Shown here one piece after another: positions 43,839-53,784 of a DNA stretch of 64,000 nucleotides (positions within the stretch are counted from its first letter, which is position 1; each line of letters opens with the position of its first letter). The DNA lies in contig NZ_CP074349.1 of assembly GCF_018343775.1 (NCBI RefSeq), positions 920,001-984,000 on the forward strand, given 5' to 3'. The DNA is from Pseudomonas cichorii (GTDB lineage Bacteria > Pseudomonadota > Gammaproteobacteria > Pseudomonadales > Pseudomonadaceae). A model generated the notes under the pieces. It saw only the letters and a program-made list of their open reading frames with translations. It was not told the DNA's origin and made no database searches. The position numbers and the translations under genes were made by a program.

Positions 43839-45896
43839 ATGAGTGGGCTTTTATCACCAGGTATGCGCCTGATGGGGCATTTTGGTTTCGCGCGTAAGTT
43901 TCAGGTCCTGTTCTTGTTGTTCATGCTGCCTCTGGTGGGCAGCGTATGGATGATTGCTCAGGATTATCGCAACAAGCTTGCGGTGATTACGGGCGAACAG
44001 TCAGGTGTGCGTCAGTTGCTGGTTCTCGATGACCTGGATTTCGAGCTATCGGCTCAGCGTGATAACGCGGCGCGCTGGAAAGCTGCCGACATTCTTCGTG
44101 AGCCCACTCCTGCCGCCAAGGCTGCGATTGCGAAGCTTGATGCGAATGTTCAGAAAATCTCCCAGGCACTTGATGCCGTAGGCGCCAAATTGGCGCAGGA
44201 AGATGCCACTGCTGAAGCCATGGAGCGTTACAGGGCATTGCAGGCGTCCGTGAAGGGCCTGGACTCTGCTTCGTTGCGCACGGTTGGCTGGTGGCCGGAT
44301 GGTTATGATCGCTTTACTGCGTCACTGAGCCTGACCCAGGCCTTGCGTGAGCAGATCGCGATGGACAGCGGCCTGATCCTCGATCCCTGGCTGGAAACCT
44401 ACATGCTGATGCAGCTTTCCACTCAGCAGATGCCGGATCTGATCGAGCGTATCGGCCGTATGGCCAGTATCGGCCAAACTTCCGTGGCCACGGGTCAGTT
44501 CAGTCTGCAAAGTCGTTTGCAGATGCGTGACTTGCGCAGTCGCATTGATGATGCCAAGGATCAAATGCACAAGGCGGGCAATCTGCTGTTGTCCAAGCTG
44601 CCGCCGGAGCTGGAGCCCTGGGCTGTAAAATACAAGGCGACTTCCGCGATGCTGGACGCCGAGCTGAAAGTGCTGGATGAGGGCGTATTCGGTGGCACCA
44701 TCAAGCTCAAGCCCGAAGAGTTCGAGCGCAGCATTGATACCCTGCTGGGCGGGATGGCTCAGTTGCGCAAGCAGTCGCTGGTTTCTCTGAACGATAGGCT
44801 CGAGTACTACCGCGATACTTCCAACATGCAGTTCATTCCGATGGCCGTGACCTTTGGTGTGCTGCTGCTGGCAGCGCTCTATCTGTTCGTCTGCCTGCAA
44901 TCTTCAATTCGCCGCAGTGCCAGCGGTATTACCACGCTCGCCGAGTCGCTGCGTGACGGTAATCTGTGCGTCGAGGTTTCGGTTCAGGGGCGTGACGAGC
45001 TGGCCGCAATCAGCAAGGCGCTGAACGTTGCGGTGGTGCAGTTGCGTACCAGCCTGTTGGGTGTCAATCATGAAACCCGGCAACTGGGTGATGCAGTGCT
45101 GACCCTCAATACCCAGTCAAATGGCACGCTCAGTGAAGTCGAGGAGCAGCAGTATCAGATCAGCCAGATTGCAGCCGCGGCCACCGAGCTGGCGGCAACC
45201 TCTCAAGGGGTGGCCAGAAGCTGTGAACAGGCTTCCGACAGCGCACGCCAGACCCGCAAGATTGCAGAAGAAAGCAGCCGCGACAGCCGACGTACCACTG
45301 ACAGCATCCAGCAGCTCAATCAGCGCCTGACGGATACGGCTGCGGCTCTGGGGCGTGTCAGCGAGCAGGGTCAGCAGATCCAGTCGGTCGTTGATGCGAT
45401 TCGTGGTATTGCCGAACAGACTAACCTGCTGGCGCTCAACGCGGCCATCGAGGCGGCGCGGGCGGGCGAGCAGGGGCGTGGGTTTGCGGTGGTGGCCGAT
45501 GAGGTCCGTAGCTTGTCGCAGCGTACTCAGGCTTCAACGGCAGAAATCGCCGGTACTGTGGACAGCTTGCGCTCTACCGTGACTCAGGCCGTCAATCTGA
45601 TGGAAGCGGCTTGTGGGCAGGCGGTCAACGATGCTCAGTCCGTGACCGGGCTGGGTTTGCGGTTGGGTGAAATTGCTTCTGCCGTGCAAGGCGTGACGGA
45701 CACCCTGGTGCAGATTTCCACTGCGGTCGAAGAGCAGGCTTCGACGGCCGATGAGGTCAGCAACAATATTCAGCAGGTGGATCAGGCAGCAGGTCGTTTG
45801 CTCGAGGGTGCCCGCGCCGTCAATCAGGCGGCCGATACCCTGAGCAAGGGCAGCCGTGCGTTGAACGACAATACAGCGCGCTTTCAGTTGGGTTGA
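43839..45896 (+). CDS. Methyl-accepting chemotaxis protein (long periplasmic helical sensor)
   Basis: 685 aa. Membrane segment one is FQVLFLLFMLPLVGSVWMI; a ~290-residue helical periplasmic region follows; the second segment is PMAVTFGVLLLAALYLFVC; then a HAMP region (SGITTLAESLRDGNLCVEVS) and the signalling domain with [20 protein letters not shown] and [16 protein letters not shown]. The ATG at 43839 is chosen because AGGGGGA precedes it by 9 nt; an ATG three codons upstream has no room for a ribosome site. Ligand unknown. Confidence 0.95.
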   Translation: MSGLLSPGMRLMGHFGFARKFQVLFLLFMLPLVGSVWMIAQDYRNKLAVITGEQSGVRQLLVLDDLDFELSAQRDNAARWKAADILREPTPAAKAAIAKLDANVQKISQALDAVGAKLAQEDATAEAMERYRALQASVKGLDSASLRTVGWWPDGYDRFTASLSLTQALREQIAMDSGLILDPWLETYMLMQLSTQQMPDLIERIGRMASIGQTSVATGQFSLQSRLQMRDLRSRIDDAKDQMHKAGNLLLSKLPPELEPWAVKYKATSAMLDAELKVLDEGVFGGTIKLKPEEFERSIDTLLGGMAQLRKQSLVSLNDRLEYYRDTSNMQFIPMAVTFGVLLLAALYLFVCLQSSIRRSASGITTLAESLRDGNLCVEVSVQGRDELAAISKALNVAVVQLRTSLLGVNHETRQLGDAVLTLNTQSNGTLSEVEEQQYQISQIAAAATELAATSQGVARSCEQASDSARQTRKIAEESSRDSRRTTDSIQQLNQRLTDTAAALGRVSEQGQQIQSVVDAIRGIAEQTNLLALNAAIEAARAGEQGRGFAVVADEVRSLSQRTQASTAEIAGTVDSLRSTVTQAVNLMEAACGQAVNDAQSVTGLGLRLGEIASAVQGVTDTLVQISTAVEEQASTADEVSNNIQQVDQAAGRLLEGARAVNQAADTLSKGSRALNDNTARFQLG

Positions 45897-45925
45897 TAGG
45901 GTCTTACCGAACGCTTCACTCAATG

Positions 45926-45963
45926 ACACCTCAATCGCCAGGTCCGGCGGTTGAGGTGTTTTG
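45926..45963 (+). terminator. Terminator after the chemoreceptor
   Basis: ACACCTCAATCGCC pairs with GGCGGTTGAGGTGT (one wobble) and is followed by TTTTGC. Confidence 0.85.
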
Positions 45964-46002
45964 CATTGGGGAGCAGGGTCTTGCGTTTGACTCGTGGGGC
46001 CG

Positions 46003-47997
46003 TCAAACGGCTAATGCAGGCTCGTTGATCCAGGTGGGTGCAATGCTTTGTAGCTGCACCCAGGGTTGCGGTTTACCCAGCAGGTAACCCTGGAATTCGT
46101 CCACTCCCATTGCATGCAGGCATTGCGCCTGGGTATGGGTTTCGATCCCTTCGGCAACGATCTTCAACGAAAAGCGCTTGGCGATGAGGACTGCACTTTC
46201 CACCACGGCCAGTGCCCGGTCATCAAGCTGGGCGACGAATGAGCGGTCGATCTTGATGCCATCGATGGGCAGCTCACGCAATCTGGACAGTGAGGAATAG
46301 CCGGTGCCGAAGTCGTCGATGTGGATATGCACACCCAGTTTTCTCAAGTGATGCAGCGATTCGAGAATGCGATCCTTCCAGGCTTCGTCAAACACCGACT
46401 CGGTGACTTCCACAATCAAGCGGGCAGGAGACAGACGCTCTATCGCGAGCGTCTGGGCGACGAAGCGGGTGAAGCCCGGCGTCACCAGTTGGCGAATGGA
46501 TACGTTCACGGCAATCGACGGCAGTTCCGGGCCGGTTTTCTCCCAGGTGACGGCTGCGCGGCAGGCCTGCTGCAATACCCAGGCGCCGAGTTCGACGATC
46601 AGATCGGACTCTTCGGCTATGGGAATGAATTCCTGCGGGCCTACAGCGCCTAGCAGAGAAGGGTTCCAGCGCAGCAAGGCTTCGATGCACATCACTTCGC
46701 CGGTTGTTGCCGAGATCAGGGGCTGGAATACCAGGGACAGGCTTTCATCATGCACGGCCTGGCGCAGGGCGATGTTGATGTCCAGCTTGCGACGCTGAAT
46801 GCGCGCCAGTTCCTGATCGTAAAACACGATGCGGCCACGGCCCTGTCGCTTGGCTTCCGCAGATGCCAGGTCGGAGGCTTGCAACAGGGTTTCAATGTTG
46901 TCGCCATCGTCGCCCTGAATGGCAATGCCGATGCTGACGCCGATGCGCAGGGAGGCAGAGGCGACCTCAAAGTTCTTTATCAGCGCTTCCCCGAGGTTCT
47001 CAGCCAGTTGCCAGGCCTGGGTGCGGATATCGAGTAATGCTGGCGTCACGACAATGAATTCATCACCTCCCCAGCGGGCGATGGAAGAGCCGTCTGGCAG
47101 CAGGGATTTCAAACGCTTCGCAACGCCCTGAAGGATTTCGTCGCCACAGGCATGCCCCAGCCCGTCATTGATCTGCTTGAAGTGATCCAGGTCGAGAAAC
47201 AGAACGGCGCGCAATTGGGGAGCGGAATCCGGCAGCGGGCTCAAGTCGTACATCAGGCCACGGCGGTTAGGCAGGCCGGTGAGTGGATCGTGATGAGCCA
47301 GATTGTGCAGGGAGCGTGTTCGGTCGGCGACGCGCTCTTCAAGCTCTGCATTGGTGGCGAGCACTTCCTCGGTGCGCTGGGTCAACTGTTCGACCAGGTC
47401 CGAGTTTTCATACTTCAATTCGATGGAATTGCGCAGCCGTTTATAGTTGTTGCGGTGCCCGGCAAGCATCAGGCCATAGAACGCCACGCCAATGACGCTG
47501 AGTATCCACTGCGATGGAGTCTGTACGGCCAACTGGTAGCAGACAGGCAGCATCATGAGCCCGAAATACACCGGGCCCATCACGCGCATGGGCGCAAGTA
47601 TTCCGCTGGCACCGCCTGCCATGGCCGATATCACCATGGTGATCAGATACTGTTGGGCAGGTGGATAGGTATTGAATTCGCTCAGGATCAGGACTGCCCA
47701 CAGAAAGCCGGTGGCAAACAGGCCGGCTCCCTGAAGCTCCCAGGCTCGATCAAGCCATTCGATCGATTGACCTCTGGGAGTATTGGCGACTTTGAGCAGG
47801 TAGTGATGCAAGGCATACCTGCACCCCAGAGTGGTCACGACGATTGCCAGCCATGTCCAGTGACATTCGCGGTCGACTTCCGATGTCTGGACCAAGAGCA
47901 CCATACCGATTGCCGCGATCAGTTGAGCCCATAGACCTGCAAGGTTGCTGCCTAACGTGTATTGCAGAAGCTCAGCCTTCAGATGGGCCTTGTTCAT
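46003..47997 (-). CDS. Membrane-bound GGDEF-EAL cyclic-di-GMP protein
   Basis: 664 aa. The N-terminal ~200 residues form about six membrane segments (a MASE-like sensor), followed by a short coiled coil. The GGDEF domain has the intact active site RWGGDEF and the start DPLTGLPNRRGL. The EAL domain has CIEALLRWN, DDFGTGYSSLSRLRELP and KIVAEGIE, which are the metal-binding signature of active phosphodiesterases. Both activities could therefore be present; which predominates cannot be told. Transcribed opposite to the chemoreceptor. Confidence 0.95.
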   Translation of the reverse strand: MNKAHLKAELLQYTLGSNLAGLWAQLIAAIGMVLLVQTSEVDRECHWTWLAIVVTTLGCRYALHHYLLKVANTPRGQSIEWLDRAWELQGAGLFATGFLWAVLILSEFNTYPPAQQYLITMVISAMAGGASGILAPMRVMGPVYFGLMMLPVCYQLAVQTPSQWILSVIGVAFYGLMLAGHRNNYKRLRNSIELKYENSDLVEQLTQRTEEVLATNAELEERVADRTRSLHNLAHHDPLTGLPNRRGLMYDLSPLPDSAPQLRAVLFLDLDHFKQINDGLGHACGDEILQGVAKRLKSLLPDGSSIARWGGDEFIVVTPALLDIRTQAWQLAENLGEALIKNFEVASASLRIGVSIGIAIQGDDGDNIETLLQASDLASAEAKRQGRGRIVFYDQELARIQRRKLDINIALRQAVHDESLSLVFQPLISATTGEVMCIEALLRWNPSLLGAVGPQEFIPIAEESDLIVELGAWVLQQACRAAVTWEKTGPELPSIAVNVSIRQLVTPGFTRFVAQTLAIERLSPARLIVEVTESVFDEAWKDRILESLHHLRKLGVHIHIDDFGTGYSSLSRLRELPIDGIKIDRSFVAQLDDRALAVVESAVLIAKRFSLKIVAEGIETHTQAQCLHAMGVDEFQGYLLGKPQPWVQLQSIAPTWINEPALAV

Positions 47998-48325
47998 CTT
48001 GTCTTTCCCGACAGGTACTTTCTATGGGAGTCCGTGTGTGAAGTGAGATCCATGAGTGAAGGCAGACTGCATTCCTGTAGCGAGTCTGGCCAGATGCGAT
48101 GCAAGGCTCTGGGCTGAATGCATCTTTGATCTAAGTGATGGCTAAATGCAATCACTATAAGGCAGTGGTGGGTGGGGTTTTTAAATGCGCGGTTATGTCG
48201 TTATCGGCCGCAAGCGTTCAGAGCTTGAGGTGCCGGTCATCGGACAGATGGTAAGAGGAAGGCGTTGCAGAGAGATCGCCTTTGGCCACGTGATGCAGCC
48301 AAAGGCAGAGGCGGAGCGCTGCGGG
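47998..48325. other. Intergenic region between GGDEF-EAL gene and rmlA
   Basis: 328 bp with no gene seen. It holds the promoter of the GGDEF-EAL gene and the 3' hairpin of rmlA. Confidence 0.6.
48279..48305 (-). terminator. Hairpin after rmlA
   Basis: CCTTTGGC and GCCAAAGG are perfect 8-bp arms with an 11-nt loop, 21 bp after the rmlA stop; no T-tract. Confidence 0.45.
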
Positions 48326-49216
48326 TCAGAACGAACCGTGTTTCAGCAGCTTTTGCAGGTATTGGCCGTAGCCGGTCTTTTTCAGTTTTTCAGCCTGATC
48401 ACTCAGTTGCTGAGCCGTGATCCAGCCATTGGAGTAGGCGATTTCTTCGAGGCATGCCACTTTCCAGCCCTGGCGCTGTTCGATGGTATGCACGAAGTGG
48501 CTCGCTTCCAGCAGCGATTCGTGGGTGCCCGTGTCGAGCCAGGCGAAACCGCGGCCCAGAATTTCCACCGTCAGGCTTTTCTGTTCCAGATAGGCCCTGT
48601 TCACGTCGGTGATTTCCAGTTCGCCACGCTCGGAAGGCTTGATGTTCCTGGCGATCTCGACAACCTGGTTATCGTAGAAATACAGCCCGGTAACGGCATA
48701 GCTGGATTTCGGATTGGCCGGTTTCTCTTCAATGCTCAGTGCCCGACCGCTGTCGTCGAACTCCACCACGCCAAAGCGCTCGGGATCGGAAACGTGATAG
48801 CCGAATACCGTCGCACCGCTGCTTTGCCGGGTGGCGGCGTGCAGTTTTTCCGAGAAGTGCTGACCGTAGAAAATGTTGTCGCCAAGGATCAGGCAGCATG
48901 GATCCTTGCCAATGAACTCTTCACCGATCAGGAAAGCCTGTGCCAGGCCATCGGGACTGGGTTGCTCTGCATAGGTGAGTTCGATGCCGTACTGGCTGCC
49001 GTCTCCCAGGAGCTTGCGGAAAGAAGGCAAGTCGTCCGGCGTGGAGATAATCAGGATTTCACGCATTCCTGCCAGCATCAGTACCGACAGAGGATAGAAA
49101 ATCATCGGCTTGTCGTAGATCGGCAGCATTTGCTTCGAAACGCCGAGGGTCAACGGATGCAGACGAGTGCCCGAGCCTCCGGCCAGGATGATGCCTTTAC
49201 GGTTGGTCGTGATCAT
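48326..49216 (-). CDS. rmlA: Glucose-1-phosphate thymidylyltransferase RmlA
   Basis: 296 aa. It makes dTDP-glucose, the first step of dTDP-L-rhamnose synthesis for LPS and other glycans. [20 protein letters not shown] is the nucleotide-binding motif, with [11 protein letters not shown] and [10 protein letters not shown] further on. It overlaps rmlD by 4 nt. The order rmlB-rmlD-rmlA matches rml operons, but rmlC does not follow. Confidence 0.97.
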   Translation of the reverse strand: MITTNRKGIILAGGSGTRLHPLTLGVSKQMLPIYDKPMIFYPLSVLMLAGMREILIISTPDDLPSFRKLLGDGSQYGIELTYAEQPSPDGLAQAFLIGEEFIGKDPCCLILGDNIFYGQHFSEKLHAATRQSSGATVFGYHVSDPERFGVVEFDDSGRALSIEEKPANPKSSYAVTGLYFYDNQVVEIARNIKPSERGELEITDVNRAYLEQKSLTVEILGRGFAWLDTGTHESLLEASHFVHTIEQRQGWKVACLEEIAYSNGWITAQQLSDQAEKLKKTGYGQYLQKLLKHGSF

Positions 49217-50118
49217 TTATTCAGGGTTTCCATGAGCATTCGGGTTACACCACTTTGCCAATCCGGCAAGTGCAGGGAAAAGGCGCTGCGCAGTTTTGTT
49301 GTGTCCAGACGCGAATTCAAAGGCCGTTGCGCGGGTGTCGGATAGTCGACGGTCCCGATGGGATTGACGGCTTCTACTGCCAGTTGCTCGCCATTGGCCC
49401 GGGCAAAGTCGATGACATATTGCGCGTAGGCATGCCATGACACTTCGCCTGCCGGCGCCAGATGATAGATCCCGCCGAGTTGCGGGCGCGCCAGTGTCTG
49501 TTGCAGGGCAACTGCCGTTACATCCGCCAGCAGCTCGGCGCCTGTGGGCGCGCCGATCTGATCGCTGATGACACTGAGCGTCGGACGATCCTTGGCGAGT
49601 CGCAGCATGGTCTTGGCAAAATTGTTGCCACGTGCCGCGTACACCCAACTGGTACGAAAGATCAGGTATTTGCAGCCCGATGCAGCAATGAGCTGCTCAC
49701 CTTCGAGTTTGGTTGCGCCGTAATGATTGATGGGCGAAACCGCATCGTTTTCTTTCCAGGCGGTTGTGCCTGTGCCATCGAACACATAGTCGGTCGAGTA
49801 GTGAATCAGCAGAGCGTCTAGCTGGCAGGCTTCTTCGGCCATGACCTGGCTGGCCAGGGCGTTGATCCGGTGTGCCGCTTCCCGCTCGCTCTCGGCCTTG
49901 TCGACAGCCGTGTAGGCCGCGGCATTGACGATGACCTGGGGCTGGACACGACGAATCGTATCCCGCAGGTCGGTCAGATCAGCCAGGTCGCCAGCGAGCT
50001 CGCCGCAAGTGGTCTGTGCAGGATGTCTATCCAGCGCTATCACTTCGCCAAGCACTGCCAGCGAGCGCTGCAATTCCCATCCGACCTGACCGTTTTTCCC
50101 AAGTAGAAGTATTTTCAT
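49213..50118 (-). CDS. rmlD: dTDP-4-dehydrorhamnose reductase RmlD
   Basis: 301 aa short-chain-type reductase giving dTDP-L-rhamnose. The N-terminal [17 protein letters not shown] is the NAD(P)-binding motif and the catalytic Tyr-Lys is in [11 protein letters not shown]. 4-nt overlaps with rmlB upstream and rmlA downstream. Confidence 0.96.
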   Translation of the reverse strand: MKILLLGKNGQVGWELQRSLAVLGEVIALDRHPAQTTCGELAGDLADLTDLRDTIRRVQPQVIVNAAAYTAVDKAESEREAAHRINALASQVMAEEACQLDALLIHYSTDYVFDGTGTTAWKENDAVSPINHYGATKLEGEQLIAASGCKYLIFRTSWVYAARGNNFAKTMLRLAKDRPTLSVISDQIGAPTGAELLADVTAVALQQTLARPQLGGIYHLAPAGEVSWHAYAQYVIDFARANGEQLAVEAVNPIGTVDYPTPAQRPLNSRLDTTKLRSAFSLHLPDWQSGVTRMLMETLNK

Positions 50119-51191
50119 GCTTTCCCGGTGCGCGATGCGTAGTTTTTATCGATCCATTGTTGATAACTACCGCTTTTCACATGAGCGACCCACTCAGGGT
50201 TATCGAGGTACCACTGCACGGTCTTGCGGATGCCGGACTCGAAACTTTCCTCGGGAACCCAGCCCAGCTCACGCTGAATCTTGCTGGCGTCGATTGCATA
50301 GCGTAGATCATGCCCGGGGCGGTCCTGAACATAAGTGATCAGGTCGGCATGGGGACGGAAGGCCGAGTCGGGGCGCAACTGGTCGAGCAGGGCGCACACG
50401 GTATGCACCACTTCGATGTTCTGCTTTTCGTTGTGACCGCCGATATTGTACGTCTCGCCTATCTCGCCCTCGTTCACCACCTTGTAGAGTGCGCGTGCGT
50501 GATCTTCCACGTAAAGCCAGTCACGGACCTGATTACCCTTGCCGTAGATAGGCAGCGGCTTGCCTTCCAGTGCATTGAGAATGATCAGCGGGATTAGCTT
50601 CTCAGGGAAGTGGCAGGGGCCGTAGTTGTTCGAGCAGTTGGTGACCAGCGTCGGCAGGCCGTAGGTCCGGCTCCAGGCGCGCACCAGATGGTCGGAGCTG
50701 GCCTTGCTGGCCGAGTACGGCGAGCTTGGCTGATAAGGCGTGGTCTCGGTGAACAGGTCTTCAGGCCCTTCAAGGTCGCCATACACTTCATCGGTGGAAA
50801 TGTGGTGGAAGCGGAAGGCTGCCTTGCGCGTATCGTCCAGTCCGTTCCAGTAGCCGCGAGCAGCTTCCAGCAGCGCGTAAGTGCCGATGATGTTGGTCTG
50901 GATGAATTCCGAAGGCCCGCTGATGGAGCGGTCGACATGGGACTCGGCAGCCAGGTGCATCACTGCATCGGGCTGGTGATCGCGAAAGACCCGGTCGAGC
51001 TCTTCACGGTTGCAGATATCCACATGCTCGAAAGCATAGCGCTCGCTCTTGTCCGCCGACTGGAGGGATTCGAGATTGCCGGCGTAGGTCAGCTTGTCGA
51101 CATTGACCACAGCGTCGGTCGTGTTGGCGATGATATGGCGAATGACCGCCGAGCCAATGAAGCCTGCACCACCTGTTACTAAGATCTTCAC
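50115..51191 (-). CDS. rmlB: dTDP-glucose 4,6-dehydratase RmlB
   Basis: 358 aa from a GTG at 51191 (reading [19 protein letters not shown]). The catalytic region [12 protein letters not shown] and [15 protein letters not shown] is intact. The frame continues upstream to 51281, but the GTG with an AAGGT-type site gives the family N-terminus. First gene of rmlBDA. Confidence 0.96.
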   Translation of the reverse strand: MKILVTGGAGFIGSAVIRHIIANTTDAVVNVDKLTYAGNLESLQSADKSERYAFEHVDICNREELDRVFRDHQPDAVMHLAAESHVDRSISGPSEFIQTNIIGTYALLEAARGYWNGLDDTRKAAFRFHHISTDEVYGDLEGPEDLFTETTPYQPSSPYSASKASSDHLVRAWSRTYGLPTLVTNCSNNYGPCHFPEKLIPLIILNALEGKPLPIYGKGNQVRDWLYVEDHARALYKVVNEGEIGETYNIGGHNEKQNIEVVHTVCALLDQLRPDSAFRPHADLITYVQDRPGHDLRYAIDASKIQRELGWVPEESFESGIRKTVQWYLDNPEWVAHVKSGSYQQWIDKNYASRTGKA

Positions 51192-51290
51192 GAGAGTTTT
51201 TACCTTGGATTCTGACAAGACTTGAGTGCGCCAACTGGAGGTCGCGACTGTAAGGGACAAGCTGACCTGACGATAGTACAAGGCAGCATT

Positions 51291-51602
51291 TTACATGGAA
51301 AAATCGCTATCGCAGGCCTGAAGCAGCAATCGCTCGATCTGTGCCAGCTCCCAGGTGCTCAGCAGGCTGACCGGATCTGTACCGTAATGCTGAGTTTCCA
51401 GGTTCCACTCCCTGCCGTCCGGAGCCCGGCAGCGTTGGCAATGGTGCAGATGCCTGTCACTGAAGTCGAGGGTCAGGCACCAGTCTTCGAGAGTGATTTG
51501 CAGCAGCCCTGAGTCAAGATGCTGCGCCAATTGCAGGGAATGAATGCCCTGAGCCGTGTCCCTCAATTGCTGATAAACCTCGCGTGCGCTCAAGGGTTGC
51601 AT
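51291..51602 (-). CDS. Hypothetical protein next to the LysR gene
   Basis: 103 aa, Leu/Gln-rich, with HHCQRCRAPDGREWNLETQ, a possible CxxC. The start is directly abutting the LysR stop at 51603, so it is likely co-transcribed. No family recognised with confidence. Confidence 0.65.
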   Translation of the reverse strand: MQPLSAREVYQQLRDTAQGIHSLQLAQHLDSGLLQITLEDWCLTLDFSDRHLHHCQRCRAPDGREWNLETQHYGTDPVSLLSTWELAQIERLLLQACDSDFSM

Positions 51603-52514
51603 CTATTTCACTCCCTGCAAACGGTTTTCCTCGAACTGGCTGCAACTGTTCCAGAAGCGTTCGAGCCCTACGGAGATGAATTTCTCCCGATGGCGAATCA
51701 TGAAAAAGCGTCGGGTAAAGGGCGGAATATCGCCACTCAGCGTCTTCAACTGCTTTGATGCCAGAAGATCGGCAACCACCCAGCGCGACAGGCAACTGAT
51801 GCCGATGCCCTGAGCCAGCGTGTGCTTGATGGCTTCGGAACTGCCGATCTGCCGGATATCGGACAAGCCATGCAAATGCCTCAGCAGCAATTGCTCGACG
51901 ACTTCACGAGTGCCTGAGCCAGGCTCGCGAAGCAGCCATTCGGCATCCTGCAGATCGCCCAGCGTGACGTCCTTTTGCCTGGCCAGTGGATGCTGGCTGC
52001 CGGCAACAATCAACAGTTCATCCACCAGCCATGGCTCGGCGCTGAGTTCGGGCAGATGACACGGGCCTTCGATCAACCCCATGTCGATTTCAAAGTCGGC
52101 GACTTTTCGGGCGATGGTCATGCTGTTGCCCATCTCGACATCTACCTGCAGCAGAGGAGCCGACTGCCGCAGCTCGCCAAGAATCAGCGGCAGTACATAG
52201 TTGCCGATCGTGGTGCTGCATCCGACTCGCAGGCGGGTTTTCATCTCTGCGTTGCCGGGCTGAAAGCCGGCTTCGATCTGTTGCGCGCTTTCGAGCATTT
52301 TTCGGGCTTGAGGCAGCAAGGCGTGGCCGTTGTCGTTAAGCACCAGACGCTTGCCCACTCGGTCGAACAGTCGGGTTTCAAGGGCGCTTTCCAGCTCATT
52401 CAATGCTGCGCTGGTTGCCGATTGCGACAGCGATACCGCCAGTGCAGCGCTGGTGGTGCTGCCATGCTGGCTGATAGCGCAGAAAATCTGCAATTGACGA
52501 AGGCTCAGTTTCAC
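51603..52514 (-). CDS. LysR-family transcriptional regulator (YeiE/CbbR-like)
   Basis: 303 aa. The N-terminal HTH reads LRQLQIFCAISQHGSTTSAA with SLSQSATSAALNELE, the CysB/CbbR/YeiE-type variant. The effector domain follows, with RVGCSTTIGNYVLPLILG and EPGSGTREVVEQLLL. It is divergent from the TDT transporter, with a strong inverted repeat between them, and probably controls it. Confidence 0.9.
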   Translation of the reverse strand: MKLSLRQLQIFCAISQHGSTTSAALAVSLSQSATSAALNELESALETRLFDRVGKRLVLNDNGHALLPQARKMLESAQQIEAGFQPGNAEMKTRLRVGCSTTIGNYVLPLILGELRQSAPLLQVDVEMGNSMTIARKVADFEIDMGLIEGPCHLPELSAEPWLVDELLIVAGSQHPLARQKDVTLGDLQDAEWLLREPGSGTREVVEQLLLRHLHGLSDIRQIGSSEAIKHTLAQGIGISCLSRWVVADLLASKQLKTLSGDIPPFTRRFFMIRHREKFISVGLERFWNSCSQFEENRLQGVK

Positions 52515-52527
52515 TCGATCTACCTGT

Positions 52528-52561
52528 AAAACGGGTAAGAGAAACCTATATTACCCGTTTT
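52528..52561. promoter_or_regulatory. Inverted-repeat operator between LysR and TDT genes
   Basis: AAAACGGGTAA and TTACCCGTTTT are perfect 11-bp arms with a 12-nt spacer, 14 bp from the LysR start and 57 bp upstream of the transporter ATG. The arms are long and symmetric, consistent with an autoregulatory LysR site. Confidence 0.7.
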
Positions 52562-52617
52562 TATAATTGTTTTGCTTTCCCTAGACTTTGCTTATGTCAT
52601 CAGGCGGGAGCACTCAC

Positions 52618-53784
52618 ATGATCAACATCGGACCAGCAGCGATCACGGGACGCGGTCGACCATTGGCTGCCCTTTCGAGTCCTCGGGAAGCCATCCGGCA
52701 ATTCACTCCCAACTGGTTCGCCGTAACGATGGGCACCGGTATTCTGGCCTTGCTGCTGGGGCAATTGCCTTTTTCCGTTCCATTGCTCAAGACCTTGGGC
52801 GAGGCCCTCTGGCTTTTCAACATTGGATTGTTCGTGCTGTTCAGCGTGATGTATGCGAGCCGTTGGGTACTGTTTTTCGATGAGGCCAAACAGGTTTTCG
52901 GTCACTCCACTGTCTCGATGTTCTTCGGGACGATCCCCATGGGGCTGGCCACGATCATCAGTGGGCTGCTCCTGTACGGACTGCCGCGCTGGGGCGTTTC
53001 CGTAATTGCCCTGGCTCAGGCCTTGTGGTGGATCGATGTGGCGATGGCGCTGGTTTGCGGGGTGCTGATCCCTTTCATGATGTTTACCCGCCAGCAGCAC
53101 AGCATCGACCAGATGACGGCGGTATGGCTCTTGCCTGTCGTGGCCGCCGAAGTCGCCGCTGCCAGTGGCGGTATGCTTGCCCCTCATTTAGCCGATGCCA
53201 GCGCTCAGTTTTCCATACTCATCACCAGTTACGTGCTGTGGGCGTATTCGGTGCCGGTTGCCCTGAGCATTCTGGTGATCCTGCTGTTGCGCATGGCCTT
53301 GCACAAGTTGCCTCACGAAAGCATGGCCGCCTCAAGTTGGTTGTCGTTAGGCCCGATTGGAACCGGCGCCATGGGCATGCTGGTGCTGGGCACCGACGCG
53401 CCAGCCATCTTTGCTGCTCATGGTCTGGCAAGCATCGGCGACGTTGCCAAAGGGCTCGGCCTGATTGTCGGCATTCTGTTCTGGGGGCTTGGCCTGTGGT
53501 GGCTGACGCTCGCCCTGTTGATCACCTTGCGTTACTTCAAGACCGGTATTCCGTTCAACCTGGGCTGGTGGGGATTCATCTTCCCGTTGGGCATATACGC
53601 AGCCACGACCCTGAAGTTGGGGGCGATGCTGGATCTGGTGTTTTTCAGCGTGATGGGCGTCGTGCTGGTGATACTGCTGGCAGTGATGTGGCTGATCGTT
53701 GCTTCCAGAACGTGGGCCGGGGCTTATCGTGGCAACCTGTTTGTGTCGCCTTGTATTGCGTCGTTGGGGAGGGCGGGTAATTAG
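52618..53784 (+). CDS. TDT-family transporter (TehA/SLAC1-like, possible C4-dicarboxylate or sulfite exporter)
   Basis: 388 aa with about ten membrane segments. FTPNWFAVTMGTGILALLLG is the family N-terminal signature and GWWGFIFPLGIYAATTLKL the C-terminal one. TDT members export tellurite, malate or sulfite; the substrate cannot be chosen here. The ATG at 52618 has GGGAG at 52606-52610. A frame extending to 52588 begins with TTG and lacks a better site. Its stop overlaps the convergent dprA-like stop by 4 nt. Confidence 0.9.
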   Translation: MINIGPAAITGRGRPLAALSSPREAIRQFTPNWFAVTMGTGILALLLGQLPFSVPLLKTLGEALWLFNIGLFVLFSVMYASRWVLFFDEAKQVFGHSTVSMFFGTIPMGLATIISGLLLYGLPRWGVSVIALAQALWWIDVAMALVCGVLIPFMMFTRQQHSIDQMTAVWLLPVVAAEVAAASGGMLAPHLADASAQFSILITSYVLWAYSVPVALSILVILLLRMALHKLPHESMAASSWLSLGPIGTGAMGMLVLGTDAPAIFAAHGLASIGDVAKGLGLIVGILFWGLGLWWLTLALLITLRYFKTGIPFNLGWWGFIFPLGIYAATTLKLGAMLDLVFFSVMGVVLVILLAVMWLIVASRTWAGAYRGNLFVSPCIASLGRAGN

